The position numbers and the translations under genes were made by a program. Below are positions 23,239-30,849 of a stretch of DNA of 32,207 bases, piece by piece; position 1 is the first letter of the stretch; every line of letters begins with the position of its first letter. Location of the stretch: assembly GCA_903915125.1 (NCBI GenBank), contig CAIWRR010000020.1:1-32207 (forward strand), read 5' to 3'. The DNA comes from Candidatus Firestoneibacteriota bacterium. GTDB lineage: Bacteria; Oederibacteriota; D2-FULL-39-29; CAIOVX01. The notes beneath the pieces were generated by a model. It searched no databases, was not told where the DNA came from, and worked only from the letters and a program-made list of their open reading frames with translations.

Positions 23239-23253
23239 TTTTAAGGGGGGGGT

Positions 23254-24114
23254 ATGGTTTTAGCAAGCGCATATAACAGCGCAGACGATAATGCCTGGTG
23301 CCCGGGCTGCGGCAACTTCGGCGTGCTTCAGGCCCTCAAACTGGCGTTGGCCGGTCTCAATCTGGAACCCTGGCAGGTTATTATGGTTTCAGGTATAGGG
23401 CAAGCTGCAAAGATACCTCATTATCTTAAAGTAAACTGTTTCAACGGCCTTCACGGCCGCACGATGCCAGCGGCGTTCGGCGCGAAAATGGCCAATCACA
23501 AAATGACGGTTATTGCGGCAGGGGGCGACGGGGATGCTTACGCGGAAGGCGGCAACCACTTCGTTCACGCCATGAGGCGCAACCCGGACATAACCTACCT
23601 GGTGCACGATAATCAGATTTACGGTTTGACTAAAGGGCAGGCCTCGCCAACGACAGGTTTGGGAACACTGACTGGAACTACTCCGTTCGGAAGCGTGGAT
23701 ATTCCGGAGAGCCCGCTCGCCGTGGCGGTTGCCATGGATTGCAGTTTTGTTGCGCGCGGTTTTGCCGGAGATATAGAGCATCTCTCGAAGATAATAGCAG
23801 CCGCCGTCAAGCATCGCGGTTTTTCCCTGGTTGATATTCTACAGCCGTGTGTCACGTTTAACAAGGTGAATACCTACCAGTGGTATAAGGAAAGGGTTTA
23901 TAATCTTGACGAGGACGCGGCATACGATCCGAAGGACCGGAATAAAGCGTTCACAAAAGCGCTGGAGTGGGGCGACAGGATACCGACAGGCATTATTTAC
24001 AAACGCGAACGCCCTGTATTTGAAGATTCTGTTTTTAAGCCGGCGGACAAGTCGCTTTCAAGGCAGCCGTTTACCCCGCCTGACTCTTTGGAATTGATGA
24101 GGAAATATGCCTAG
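23254..24114 (+). CDS. korB: 2-oxoacid:ferredoxin oxidoreductase, beta (TPP) subunit
   Basis: This 286-residue protein is the thiamine-diphosphate subunit. WCPGCGNFG is at 15-23, and its Cys16 and Cys19 may bind the iron-sulfur cluster with a later Cys. GIGQAAKIPHYL follows, then the TPP/Mg motif GDGDAYAEGGNHF at 91-103 and the LVHDNQIYGLTKGQ segment that completes the site. It pairs with the fused KorA just upstream. The 199-base repeat-filled spacer separates them, but a strong G-rich ribosome site (AAGGGGGGGG) precedes this ATG. It overlaps the TPR gene by 8 bases. No separate ferredoxin-type delta subunit is present. Confidence 0.93.
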   Translation: MVLASAYNSADDNAWCPGCGNFGVLQALKLALAGLNLEPWQVIMVSGIGQAAKIPHYLKVNCFNGLHGRTMPAAFGAKMANHKMTVIAAGGDGDAYAEGGNHFVHAMRRNPDITYLVHDNQIYGLTKGQASPTTGLGTLTGTTPFGSVDIPESPLAVAVAMDCSFVARGFAGDIEHLSKIIAAAVKHRGFSLVDILQPCVTFNKVNTYQWYKERVYNLDEDAAYDPKDRNKAFTKALEWGDRIPTGIIYKRERPVFEDSVFKPADKSLSRQPFTPPDSLELMRKYA

Positions 24115-25180
24115 AAAAATACAAGGTCTTCTCGAAAGGGCTGAGGGAAAAAGAGAGGCAGGAAATTTCAAAGAAGCTCTCCCTTTTTTTAGACAGGCGG
24201 TAAGGCAGAACGGTTCTTTTGAAGCGTTTTCGGGTCTTGCCGGTTGTCTCCGCCTGACAGGCGATTTCAGAGGAGCCATTGCAGCGTATAAAACCGCTCT
24301 GGAGCGGAGCGTCTGCGATGAGGAACAGAAAGCGGACACTTTTATGGGGCTGGGAATGGCTTGCCGCGGTTTGTCGGAATATGCCGCCGCCGGAAGATAC
24401 TTTTCAAAGGCCGCGATAAGTTATAAGGCGTCCGGCGACTGGCCGGGTTTTGCATATTATTGCTGGTGCCAGGGCGGGCTTCGAAGAATAACCGGCGACC
24501 TTCGGGGAAGCAGAAGACTTTTCATGCTCTCGGTGAAGTTTTACGGCCTGCTCAAAGATGAGAGCGGAAAGGCGTACGCGCTTGCCGGCCTTGGCGGTAT
24601 CCTCAGGATGTTGGGTGATTTCAGCGACTCTTTTGCCTGTTACAGTAAGGCTTCTGTCATTTTTAGAAAACACGGGGACAGGTTCGGATTTGCTTACTGT
24701 AATTGCGGTATGGGCAGCGCTTCCAGGATGCTTCTCAAACCGGCAAAGTCTGAAGCTTTCTACAAGATTGCGCTCTTGAATTACCGCGGCATCAAAGACG
24801 AGGTAAACATTGCTTTTGTGCTCTGGGGCTACGCCAACACGCTTATTCTTTCCGGGCGGTTGACGGAAGCAAAGAGGCGCCACATTGAGTCCGCAAGGTT
24901 GTTTCTCAAGCACAAAGATAAAAGAGGCATGGTTTACGCCCTGCTCCAGAAAGGCGAACTCGAGAGAAATAGCGGAAATCTTCTAGAAGGCGCCCGGTGT
25001 TTTAGAGCTGCCGGCATGAGAGCCAAAGCTCTTGGCCTTAAATTTGAAGCCCTTCACGCGCAAACCGGACTTTTCTTCTGTAAAAAAGCGAAAAGCCCTT
25101 ATAAACAATATGCTAAACTCGGCAGTAAATGGCACCGTGTTTTAAAAAGAAACACCGCGGTTATCCTTGATTTCCCTTGA
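24107..25180 (+). CDS. Tetratricopeptide-repeat protein with 40-residue units
   Basis: This 357-residue protein consists mostly of helix-pair repeats. Short TPR-like repeats fill about 1-70. From about residue 74 the repeat is exactly 40 residues: the equivalent positions are 74, 114, 154, 194, 234 and 274. The consensus is G-x-A-Y with a Gly five to six residues later, then R-x-x-G-D. This is the long TPR form seen in kinesin-light-chain-like and MalT-like proteins. No signal peptide, membrane helix or enzyme motif is visible, so it is probably a scaffold or regulator. It overlaps korB by 8 bases, so it is expressed with it; a link to korAB function is speculation. Confidence 0.8.
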   Translation: MPRKIQGLLERAEGKREAGNFKEALPFFRQAVRQNGSFEAFSGLAGCLRLTGDFRGAIAAYKTALERSVCDEEQKADTFMGLGMACRGLSEYAAAGRYFSKAAISYKASGDWPGFAYYCWCQGGLRRITGDLRGSRRLFMLSVKFYGLLKDESGKAYALAGLGGILRMLGDFSDSFACYSKASVIFRKHGDRFGFAYCNCGMGSASRMLLKPAKSEAFYKIALLNYRGIKDEVNIAFVLWGYANTLILSGRLTEAKRRHIESARLFLKHKDKRGMVYALLQKGELERNSGNLLEGARCFRAAGMRAKALGLKFEALHAQTGLFFCKKAKSPYKQYAKLGSKWHRVLKRNTAVILDFP

Positions 25181-25205
25181 TTTTTCCCCTCTTTTTTTAT
25201 AAAAT
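25177..25205 (+). promoter_or_regulatory. Promoter predicting a near-leaderless mRNA for the GlmU-type gene
   Basis: TTGATT (25177-25182), overlapping the TPR stop codon, is 17 bases from TAAAAT (25200-25205). The predicted +1 is 25212, only 5 bases before the ATG at 25217. No Shine-Dalgarno site is present. Confidence 0.5.
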
Positions 25206-25216
25206 ACACACCTATT

Positions 25217-25951
25217 ATGAGAGCAATAGTCCTGGCCGGCGGAAAGGGTACGCGTATGAAGTCCCCCCTTCCAAAGGTTCTACATAAAATATCGGGAAAA
25301 CCGATGATTAGTTACATTCTCGACAGCTTGCTGTCCCTGAAAGAAATGGACAGGATAGTCGCTATAGTAGGCTACAAACGGGCTCTTGTAAAAATGGTTC
25401 TGCCGTCCGGCGTCAAAGCGGCAGTGCAGAAAAAAATGCTTGGAACGGCAGATGCGGTAAAAGCCGCTATCCCGGCGATGAGAGGCTACCGCGGCGATAC
25501 GCTTATCGTTTGTGGCGATACGCCCCTCATTACAAGGAAGACTATCTCCGCGCTGATGGGTTCTCACATCGGCGGCATGAACGATGTTACGATAGTTACA
25601 ACAGTCCTAAAGGAACCAACCGGCTATGGCCGCATAATCAGAAACAAGAGCGGCGCCGTTAACGGCATCGTAGAGGAAAAGAGCGCGACGCCGGCGCAGA
25701 AGAAGATCAAAGAAATAAACTCGGGCATCTACTGCTATGACTGGCCGAAGCTGGAGTACGCCCTCTGCCGGATTAAGAAGAATAAGCTGAAAGGCGAGTA
25801 CTACCTGACTGACGCGATAGAAATATTCAAGAAGAAAGGTTTCAAGATAGGGACTTATACTGTTGCCAACCCTTCCGAAGTAATGGGAGTGGATGATTTG
25901 AAGCGTCTTAAGACGGCTCAAAAGTACTTTAGTCGGAGGAAAAATGTTTGA
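25217..25951 (+). CDS. GlmU-type UDP-GlcNAc pyrophosphorylase, single domain
   Basis: This 244-residue protein matches the N-terminal uridylyltransferase half of GlmU. LAGGKGTRM at 6-14 binds the nucleotide phosphates and LPKVLHKISGKPM follows. GTADAV and CGDTPL are the uridine and metal-binding parts, and GYGRII and EINSGIY contact the sugar. It should make UDP-GlcNAc from UTP and GlcNAc 1-phosphate. The left-handed beta-helix acetyltransferase half of normal GlmU (about 450 residues in total) is absent. Acetylation must be done elsewhere, or this enzyme acts on another sugar phosphate. The gene overlaps prs by 8 bases, as in the glmU-prs pairs of many bacteria. Confidence 0.87.
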   Translation: MRAIVLAGGKGTRMKSPLPKVLHKISGKPMISYILDSLLSLKEMDRIVAIVGYKRALVKMVLPSGVKAAVQKKMLGTADAVKAAIPAMRGYRGDTLIVCGDTPLITRKTISALMGSHIGGMNDVTIVTTVLKEPTGYGRIIRNKSGAVNGIVEEKSATPAQKKIKEINSGIYCYDWPKLEYALCRIKKNKLKGEYYLTDAIEIFKKKGFKIGTYTVANPSEVMGVDDLKRLKTAQKYFSRRKNV

Positions 25952-26888
25952 CGCCAAAATAAAAATCTTCGGCGGCACGGCAAATCCCGACCTCACAAAA
26001 AAGATCTGCAGGCACCTGCGCATAAAAGAGAGCCGGATAAGCATAAAGAAATTTCCGGACGGCGAGATCTGGGCGAAGATAGACGAAAATGTCCGGGGGG
26101 CAGACTGCTACCTTATCCAGCCGACATGCGCTCCGGTAAACGAGACATTGATGGAATTATTGCTGATGATAGACGCTTTTAAACGGTCTTCCGCGAAAAG
26201 AATCACTGCGGTTATTCCCTATTACGGATACGCGAGACAAGACAGAAAAGATCAGCCCAGGGTGGCTATCAGCGCCAAGCTTGTAGCAAACCTTTTAACA
26301 TCGGCCGGCGCGAGCAGAGTGGTGGCGATGGACTTGCACGCCGCTCAGCTTCAGGGTTTCTTTGACATCCCCTGCGATCATTTGCAGGCGGAACCGGTCT
26401 TGACCAGATATTTTGTAAAGAAAAAGATCCCCGACCTCGCGATCTGCGCTTCAGATATGGGCGGCGTAAAAATGGCCAGGAGTTTCGCCGAGCGGCTTGG
26501 CTGCCCGGTGGCAATAGTTGATAAGAGGCGCTACGGTTCAACTCATGTGGAAGCGCTTAATTTAATAGGAGAAGTCACGGGCAAGAATGTGCTCATTCCG
26601 GACGATATGATCTCCACGGCAGGTACGATGTGCGAGGCAGCGCTTTTCTTGAAGAAAAAGGGTGCAAAAGACGTTTATGCCTGCTGCACGCACCCGGTGC
26701 TTTCAGGGAGCGCTGTCGAAAAATTAAACAACTCGGTAATCAAGGAAGTTGTCGTCACAGACACCATACCGCTCAACGAGGCGGCTAAGGGCGTAAACAA
26801 AATAAAGGTTGTTTCTGTGGCAGAAGTTCTTGGGGAAGCCATCAGAAGCATTCATAATGAAACATCGGTCAGCAGGTTGTTCAGGTGA
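25944..26888 (+). CDS. prs: Ribose-phosphate pyrophosphokinase (PRPP synthase)
   Basis: Prs makes PRPP from ribose 5-phosphate and ATP. This 314-residue protein is a class I type. PYYGYARQDRK is the ATP-binding flexible part, DLHAAQLQGFF the metal-binding region, and PDDMISTAGTM the PRPP-binding loop. In that loop the usual second Asp of DDMIDTAGT is Ser. PRPP is needed by HisG in this window and for nucleotide synthesis. It overlaps the GlmU-type gene, and rplY follows after 59 bases. The order glmU-prs-rplY-pth is a common bacterial gene string, which supports these assignments. GGAGGAAAA precedes the ATG. Confidence 0.95.
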   Translation: MFDAKIKIFGGTANPDLTKKICRHLRIKESRISIKKFPDGEIWAKIDENVRGADCYLIQPTCAPVNETLMELLLMIDAFKRSSAKRITAVIPYYGYARQDRKDQPRVAISAKLVANLLTSAGASRVVAMDLHAAQLQGFFDIPCDHLQAEPVLTRYFVKKKIPDLAICASDMGGVKMARSFAERLGCPVAIVDKRRYGSTHVEALNLIGEVTGKNVLIPDDMISTAGTMCEAALFLKKKGAKDVYACCTHPVLSGSAVEKLNNSVIKEVVVTDTIPLNEAAKGVNKIKVVSVAEVLGEAIRSIHNETSVSRLFR

Positions 26889-26947
26889 TAATTTTTAGGG
26901 AGTCAACTGCGGTTATCTGCGCGATCAGATGAAATTGGAGGAAGTAA

Positions 26948-27667
26948 ATGGAAAAAGTAGATTTGTCGGCTAAAGTCAGGGAGAGTAAAGGTAAAGGCGC
27001 GGCGCACCAGTCACGCGTGAATTCTTTTGTTCCGGCGGTCCTTTACGGAAAGAAGAGGGAACCGGAAATGCTCACGCTCGTGGCGAAGGACATTCAGAAG
27101 ATTATGCATTCCAAAGCAGGAATGAATATGCTGCTGAACATCAAACTTGATGGCAAAGGCGAAGAGATGGCAATGCTCAAGGAAGTTCAGGTCCATCCGG
27201 TCAGCGGAAACCTAATACATGTCGACCTGTATTCTGTCAACATGAATGAGCCGATAGACGTTAAGGTCCCGGTTATCATCAAAGGCGAAGCGCCCGGCGT
27301 GAAACTCGGCGGTATCCTCGAGTTCCATCTGCGTGAAATAGACATCAAGTGTCTCCCGGCGAAATTGCCAGAGTCCATTGAAGTTGACATTTCCGCGTTA
27401 AACCTCGGCGACACCGTCCATGTTAAGGACCTCAAGGTCGCGGAAGGCGTAACCATCAAGGACGATCTTAATGAGACAGTCCTTCTGGTTTCAATACCCA
27501 AGGTTGAAGAAGAAGCTGCCGCTCCCGCCGAAGGCGCTCCGACAGGCCCTGAAGTTATCGGCGAGAAGGAAAGGGAAGAGAAGAAGGCTGCAGCAGAAGC
27601 TGAAAAGGGCGGGGCAGCGAAACCTGACGCCAAAGCCGAAGGAAAGAAAGAAGATTCCAAGAAGTAA
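26948..27667 (+). CDS. rplY: Ribosomal protein L25 (Ctc/TL5 form)
   Basis: This 239-residue protein has an N-terminal L25 domain that binds 5S rRNA (LSAKVRESKGKGAAHQSR at the start, FVPAVLYG following), then the TL5-type C-terminal beta domain (DVKVPVIIKGEAPGVKLGG at about 105-123). The last 45 residues are a low-complexity Ala, Glu and Lys tail, longer than usual. It belongs to the longer Ctc form rather than the 94-residue E. coli form. It lies between prs and pth, the usual order. GGAGG at about 26938-26942 serves the ATG. Confidence 0.95.
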   Translation: MEKVDLSAKVRESKGKGAAHQSRVNSFVPAVLYGKKREPEMLTLVAKDIQKIMHSKAGMNMLLNIKLDGKGEEMAMLKEVQVHPVSGNLIHVDLYSVNMNEPIDVKVPVIIKGEAPGVKLGGILEFHLREIDIKCLPAKLPESIEVDISALNLGDTVHVKDLKVAEGVTIKDDLNETVLLVSIPKVEEEAAAPAEGAPTGPEVIGEKEREEKKAAAEAEKGGAAKPDAKAEGKKEDSKK

Positions 27668-27693
27668 TATAAATAAATCGGAATGGCAGGCTA

Positions 27694-28242
27694 ATGAAAC
27701 TTATTATCGGCCTCGGAAATCCCGGGAAAGAGTATATCGGGACGCGGCATAATGCCGGTTTCGACGCGGCAGACTCGCTTGCGGGTATCCTGAATATCAA
27801 GGCAACAAGAGAAGAATGTTTCGCGGTTCTTGGCGGGAACGGCTCAGTCGTTCTCGCCAAGCCGCAAACTTATATGAATCTAAGCGGCGAAGCTGCCGTC
27901 TGTCTTTCAAAGAAATTCTCCGCTACTGCAAAAGAAATAATTCTACTGCACGACGAGCTGGACCTGCCTCTTGGAACCATACGGGTAAAACAGGGGGGTG
28001 GAAGCGCCGGGCACAAGGGCGTTCAATCCTGCATTGAAAAACTCGGGACAAACGAATTTACCCGGATTCGCATAGGCATCTCTTCCGCCGATAAGAAGTC
28101 TGATACGGTGAGTTTTGTCCTTTCCAGGTTCACAAAAGAAGAAAAAGATTTCTACCTGAAATCTATTGAACAGGCAGCCCTGGCGGCGCAGTTCTTGCTC
28201 GCTGGTACGGTTGAAGAGGCTATGAACAGGTTCAATAGATGA
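27694..28242 (+). CDS. pth: Peptidyl-tRNA hydrolase
   Basis: Pth frees tRNA from peptidyl-tRNA released by stalled ribosomes. This 182-residue protein has GLGNPGKEY at 6-14, the catalytic His19 in TRHNAGF, Asn62 in YMNLSG and Asp87 in HDELDLP. In the loop usually written GGHNGL, this protein has AGHKGV, so a conserved Asn is Lys. That position contacts substrate in E. coli Pth, but the catalytic residues are intact. It follows rplY by 26 bases and overlaps the next gene by 4 bases. No strong ribosome site is visible, which may mean translation is coupled. Confidence 0.94.
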   Translation: MKLIIGLGNPGKEYIGTRHNAGFDAADSLAGILNIKATREECFAVLGGNGSVVLAKPQTYMNLSGEAAVCLSKKFSATAKEIILLHDELDLPLGTIRVKQGGGSAGHKGVQSCIEKLGTNEFTRIRIGISSADKKSDTVSFVLSRFTKEEKDFYLKSIEQAALAAQFLLAGTVEEAMNRFNR

Positions 28243-28577
28243 AAAAAAACATTCCTTTGTATATTGTGTACACACTCGGCATCGTGCTGGCGGCAGTTCT
28301 TGCCATAAACCTCGTTCCCTTCAGCTCCTTCCGGGTTAGTACTTCAGATTCCGTTCCGGTCACGGCTGCAGCGTATGCCCGGCCCGATATTAACACCGCT
28401 ACTTCCAGGGAACTTGAGTCTGTGGAGGGCATTGGCCCCGTGACCGCTGCCGCAATAATCAAGTACCGCGAAAAGCACGGGCCTTTTGAAAATATGGATG
28501 CACTTGTCAAAGTCTCAGCGCTGACACAGGCCAGATTGAACAAACTAAGATCAAAATTTAAAGCGGGTAATATATGA
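28239..28577 (+). CDS. ComEA-like helix-hairpin-helix protein, membrane-anchored
   Basis: This 112-residue protein has a membrane helix at about 7-26, a short linker, and a double helix-hairpin-helix domain ([17 protein letters not shown], then the ALVKVSAL part). The domain matches ComEA, which binds incoming DNA at the cell surface during natural transformation. No other competence gene is in the window, so uptake of DNA is a suggestion only; a structural DNA-binding role is an alternative. It overlaps pth by 4 bases (ATGA) and the sigma-54 activator by 4 bases, so the three are translated together. Confidence 0.82.
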   Translation: MKKNIPLYIVYTLGIVLAAVLAINLVPFSSFRVSTSDSVPVTAAAYARPDINTATSRELESVEGIGPVTAAAIIKYREKHGPFENMDALVKVSALTQARLNKLRSKFKAGNI

Positions 28578-29539
28578 CAATCAGCGAGCAAATAGTAGGT
28601 AAGAGCCAGGCCATTAAGAAGGTCTTCAACGCCGTTGCCAGGGTTGCCCCCACAGACAGTACTGTCCTTATAACAGGGGAGACCGGCTCGGGGAAAGAAG
28701 TAATGGCCAACGCTATTCACAGGTTAAGTAAACGGGCGGACGCACCTTTTGTGGCCATAAACTGTTCAGCTATTCCGGAGAATCTGCTTGAAAGCGAACT
28801 TTTCGGCTATAAGAAAGGCGCGTTTACCGGAGCAAATGCCGATAAACGCGGCTTGCTTGAAGAAGCCAATCAAGGCACGCTCTTTCTCGACGAAATAGGC
28901 GATATGAATCTTGCGCTTCAGGCGAAGCTGCTTCGAGTTCTTGATGATGGTCAGGTCAGGCGCGTTGGGGACACCGAAACCAAGAAGGTAAATGTAAGAA
29001 TAGTAGCCGCTACGAACAAAAACCTCCGGAAAGAGATCGAAGCGGGAAGGTTTAGGGAAGATCTCTTCTTCAGGCTCAACGTTGTAATGCTCAATGTCCC
29101 GCCGCTGCGCGACAGAAAAGAGGATATCCCGGCCCTTATCCGTTCTTTTCTTGAGAAGTACAACAATGAGAGCGGCAAGGATGTTTTAAGGATATCCGAC
29201 GAAGCGCTCGCGGTGCTTATGAATTACGATTATCCGGGAAACGTCCGCGAGCTGCAAAACACCATTAAACACGCGGTAGTCTTCTCTGATAATAATATGA
29301 TTACTAAATCCTCTCTGCCTCCGTCTATTCCAGGGCAGCCGCTGCTTTCTTCCGGAGATTCTGTCCGTGTTGAAACGCTCATTAAAGGCGGGAAGTTTAT
29401 TAAAATATCTGAAATTGAAGAGAAGCTCATTTCCGAGACGCTTTCCCTTACCGGAAACAACCACACCGTCGCGGCAAGGTATCTCGGGATTTCGCGTTCA
29501 ACCTTGTGGAGAAAAATGAAAGAGTATGGCATGGAATGA
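28574..29539 (+). CDS. Sigma-54 activator without sensor domain
   Basis: This 321-residue protein is a bacterial enhancer-binding AAA+ ATPase. It has Walker A GETGSGKE at 35-42, the sigma-54-contacting GAFTGA loop at 82-87, Walker B LFLDEIGD at 103-110, the sensor regions [11 protein letters not shown] and [11 protein letters not shown], and a Fis-type helix-turn-helix at about 280-317. It starts directly at the AAA+ domain, as PspF does, with no receiver, GAF or PAS domain. It must therefore be controlled by a partner protein or by its level. It implies an rpoN gene elsewhere. Its four-base overlap with the ComEA-like gene links it to that operon; its targets are unknown. Confidence 0.93.
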   Translation: MTISEQIVGKSQAIKKVFNAVARVAPTDSTVLITGETGSGKEVMANAIHRLSKRADAPFVAINCSAIPENLLESELFGYKKGAFTGANADKRGLLEEANQGTLFLDEIGDMNLALQAKLLRVLDDGQVRRVGDTETKKVNVRIVAATNKNLRKEIEAGRFREDLFFRLNVVMLNVPPLRDRKEDIPALIRSFLEKYNNESGKDVLRISDEALAVLMNYDYPGNVRELQNTIKHAVVFSDNNMITKSSLPPSIPGQPLLSSGDSVRVETLIKGGKFIKISEIEEKLISETLSLTGNNHTVAARYLGISRSTLWRKMKEYGME

Positions 29540-29547
29540 CTTCAGTC

Positions 29548-29584
29548 GATTACGCTGATTAGAAAGAGATATTACGCAGATTAG
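29548..29584. repeat. GATTACGC repeat, second locus
   Basis: GATTACGCTGATTAGAA (29548-29564) and ATTACGCAGATTAG (29571-29584) are direct copies of the words seen at 7138-7243. They directly follow the sigma-54 activator stop codon. Confidence 0.7.
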
Positions 29585-29628
29585 GAATTGATTGAACATT
29601 GCCGGCGGGCAAAGCCGGAGGGATGAGT

Positions 29629-29814
29629 ATGAAAGCGAAAAAACTAAACAAGGAAACAGTAACCTTGAAAGACGGACGCTACCTTATATATTACTCCTGG
29701 ACGAAGGGGAATACGGGTGGAAGGCAGAGGACGGAAGACAGAGGGCGGAAGACAGAGGGCGGAAGACAGAGGGCGGAAGACAGAGGGCGGAAGACAGAGG
29801 GCGGAAGACAGTAG
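29629..29814 (+). CDS. Small protein with repeat-derived C-terminus
   Basis: The first 25 or so codons look like a real small protein: KKLNKETVTLKDGRYLIYYS resembles a family of very short hypothetical proteins I believe occurs in other anaerobes. I recall this from memory only. GGAGGG at 29617-29622 is 6 bases before the ATG at 29629, a good site; a second ATG at 29623 has none. From about residue 32 on, the frame runs through the 14-bp minisatellite and reads as Arg, Glu, Asp, Gly, Lys repeats until a TAG at 29812. The repeat has probably replaced or extended the original C-terminus. Function is unknown and expression is uncertain. The rest of this 354-base gap holds only repeats. Confidence 0.5.
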   Translation: MKAKKLNKETVTLKDGRYLIYYSWTKGNTGGRQRTEDRGRKTEGGRQRAEDRGRKTEGGRQ

Positions 29815-29845
29815 ACTGAAGACTGAAGACAGAGGGCAGAAGACC
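29718..29845. repeat. 14-bp minisatellite
   Basis: The unit CGGAAGACAGAGGG starts at 29732, 29746, 29760, 29774 and 29788, all identical, with a partial sixth at 29802. A degenerate unit precedes (29718) and degenerate GACTGAA and GAAGACAGAGGGCAG words follow to about 29845. Three units make 42 bases, so a reading frame repeats every 14 residues. Confidence 0.9.
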
Positions 29846-29893
29846 GTAAAGCTTAACCGGAATAATTGAAAGACAGGATAACAGGGGGCAGAG

Positions 29894-30820
29894 ATGGCGG
29901 CTAAAGAGCGCGTGGTTGTGACGGGCGGAGCCGGATTCATTGGTTCGCATATTACCGACTTGCTGATAAGGAAAGGCTATGAGGTAGCGGTTTTTGATGA
30001 TTTGAGCACGGGAAAGAAAGAGAACATTAATCCGAAAGCCAAATTTACGCGGGTGGATATCGCTTCTCCGGCGCTGCTTTCCGCCCTGAAGAAATTCTCG
30101 CCTCAATACATAATACACGAAGCGGCGCAGATAAGCGTTTCACGGTCTGTAAGGTTCCCTCTGGAAGACGCCAGGGTTAATGTTACCGGGGCGCTGAACC
30201 TTCTGGATTACGCCGCCAGGAACAAAGTTAAGAAATTTATTTTTGCCTCTTCAGGCGGCACAGTCTACGGGAAATATCCGGCGGATGAAAACTGCCCCCT
30301 TGACCCGATTTCTCCGTACGGCATCACCAAAGCGGTTATGGAATGGTATCTCAGATTTTATCATAAAGAGTACGGGCTGAGGTATACTTCACTGCGCTAT
30401 TCCAATGTCTACGGGCCCAGGCAGGACCCTCACGGCGAAGCCGGAGTGGTGGCAATTTTCTGCAGAAAACTCCTTGCAGGCGAAGCCTGCGTTATAAACG
30501 GCGACGGGAAATACATAAGGGACTATGTTTATTGCAAAGATGTCGCAAGGGCCAACTTTCTGGCTCTTAGATCTTCCGCGACAGGAGGGCTTAATATCGG
30601 GACAGGCATTTCTACCGATGTTAATCAGCTTTACTCCAAAATCGTCAAAGTGCTCGGAATAAATACGAAAGCAAAATACGGGCCTCACCGGGCGGGGGAT
30701 CTTCGGAAGAGCCTGCTCGACTGGCGGAAAGCAAAGAAAGCGCTCGGCTGGAAACCTCTTACCGGGCTGGATGAAGGTATAAGCGAGACCGTCGGATTTT
30801 TCAGGTCAGAATTGAACTAA
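29894..30820 (+). CDS. galE: UDP-glucose 4-epimerase-type protein
   Basis: This 308-residue short-chain dehydrogenase-type epimerase has the NAD-binding GGAGFIGSH at 11-19, SSGGTVYG at 119-126 and the catalytic Tyr142 and Lys146 of YGITK. LRYSNVYGPRQDP follows, and the C-terminal part binds the nucleotide sugar. In the Leloir pathway it regenerates UDP-glucose from UDP-galactose. Close relatives act on other UDP-sugars, but galT and galK follow directly, so GalE is the best call. The ATG at 29894 follows a G-rich ribosome site. galT starts 29 bases after its stop. Confidence 0.9.
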   Translation: MAAKERVVVTGGAGFIGSHITDLLIRKGYEVAVFDDLSTGKKENINPKAKFTRVDIASPALLSALKKFSPQYIIHEAAQISVSRSVRFPLEDARVNVTGALNLLDYAARNKVKKFIFASSGGTVYGKYPADENCPLDPISPYGITKAVMEWYLRFYHKEYGLRYTSLRYSNVYGPRQDPHGEAGVVAIFCRKLLAGEACVINGDGKYIRDYVYCKDVARANFLALRSSATGGLNIGTGISTDVNQLYSKIVKVLGINTKAKYGPHRAGDLRKSLLDWRKAKKALGWKPLTGLDEGISETVGFFRSELN

Positions 30821-30849
30821 AAGCAGCAACATTTCCGGAGGAAATTGCT

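Noticed and set aside
23034-23250. CRISPR array
   Set aside because: The repeats are 8 bases with no unique spacers between them, and no cas genes are nearby.
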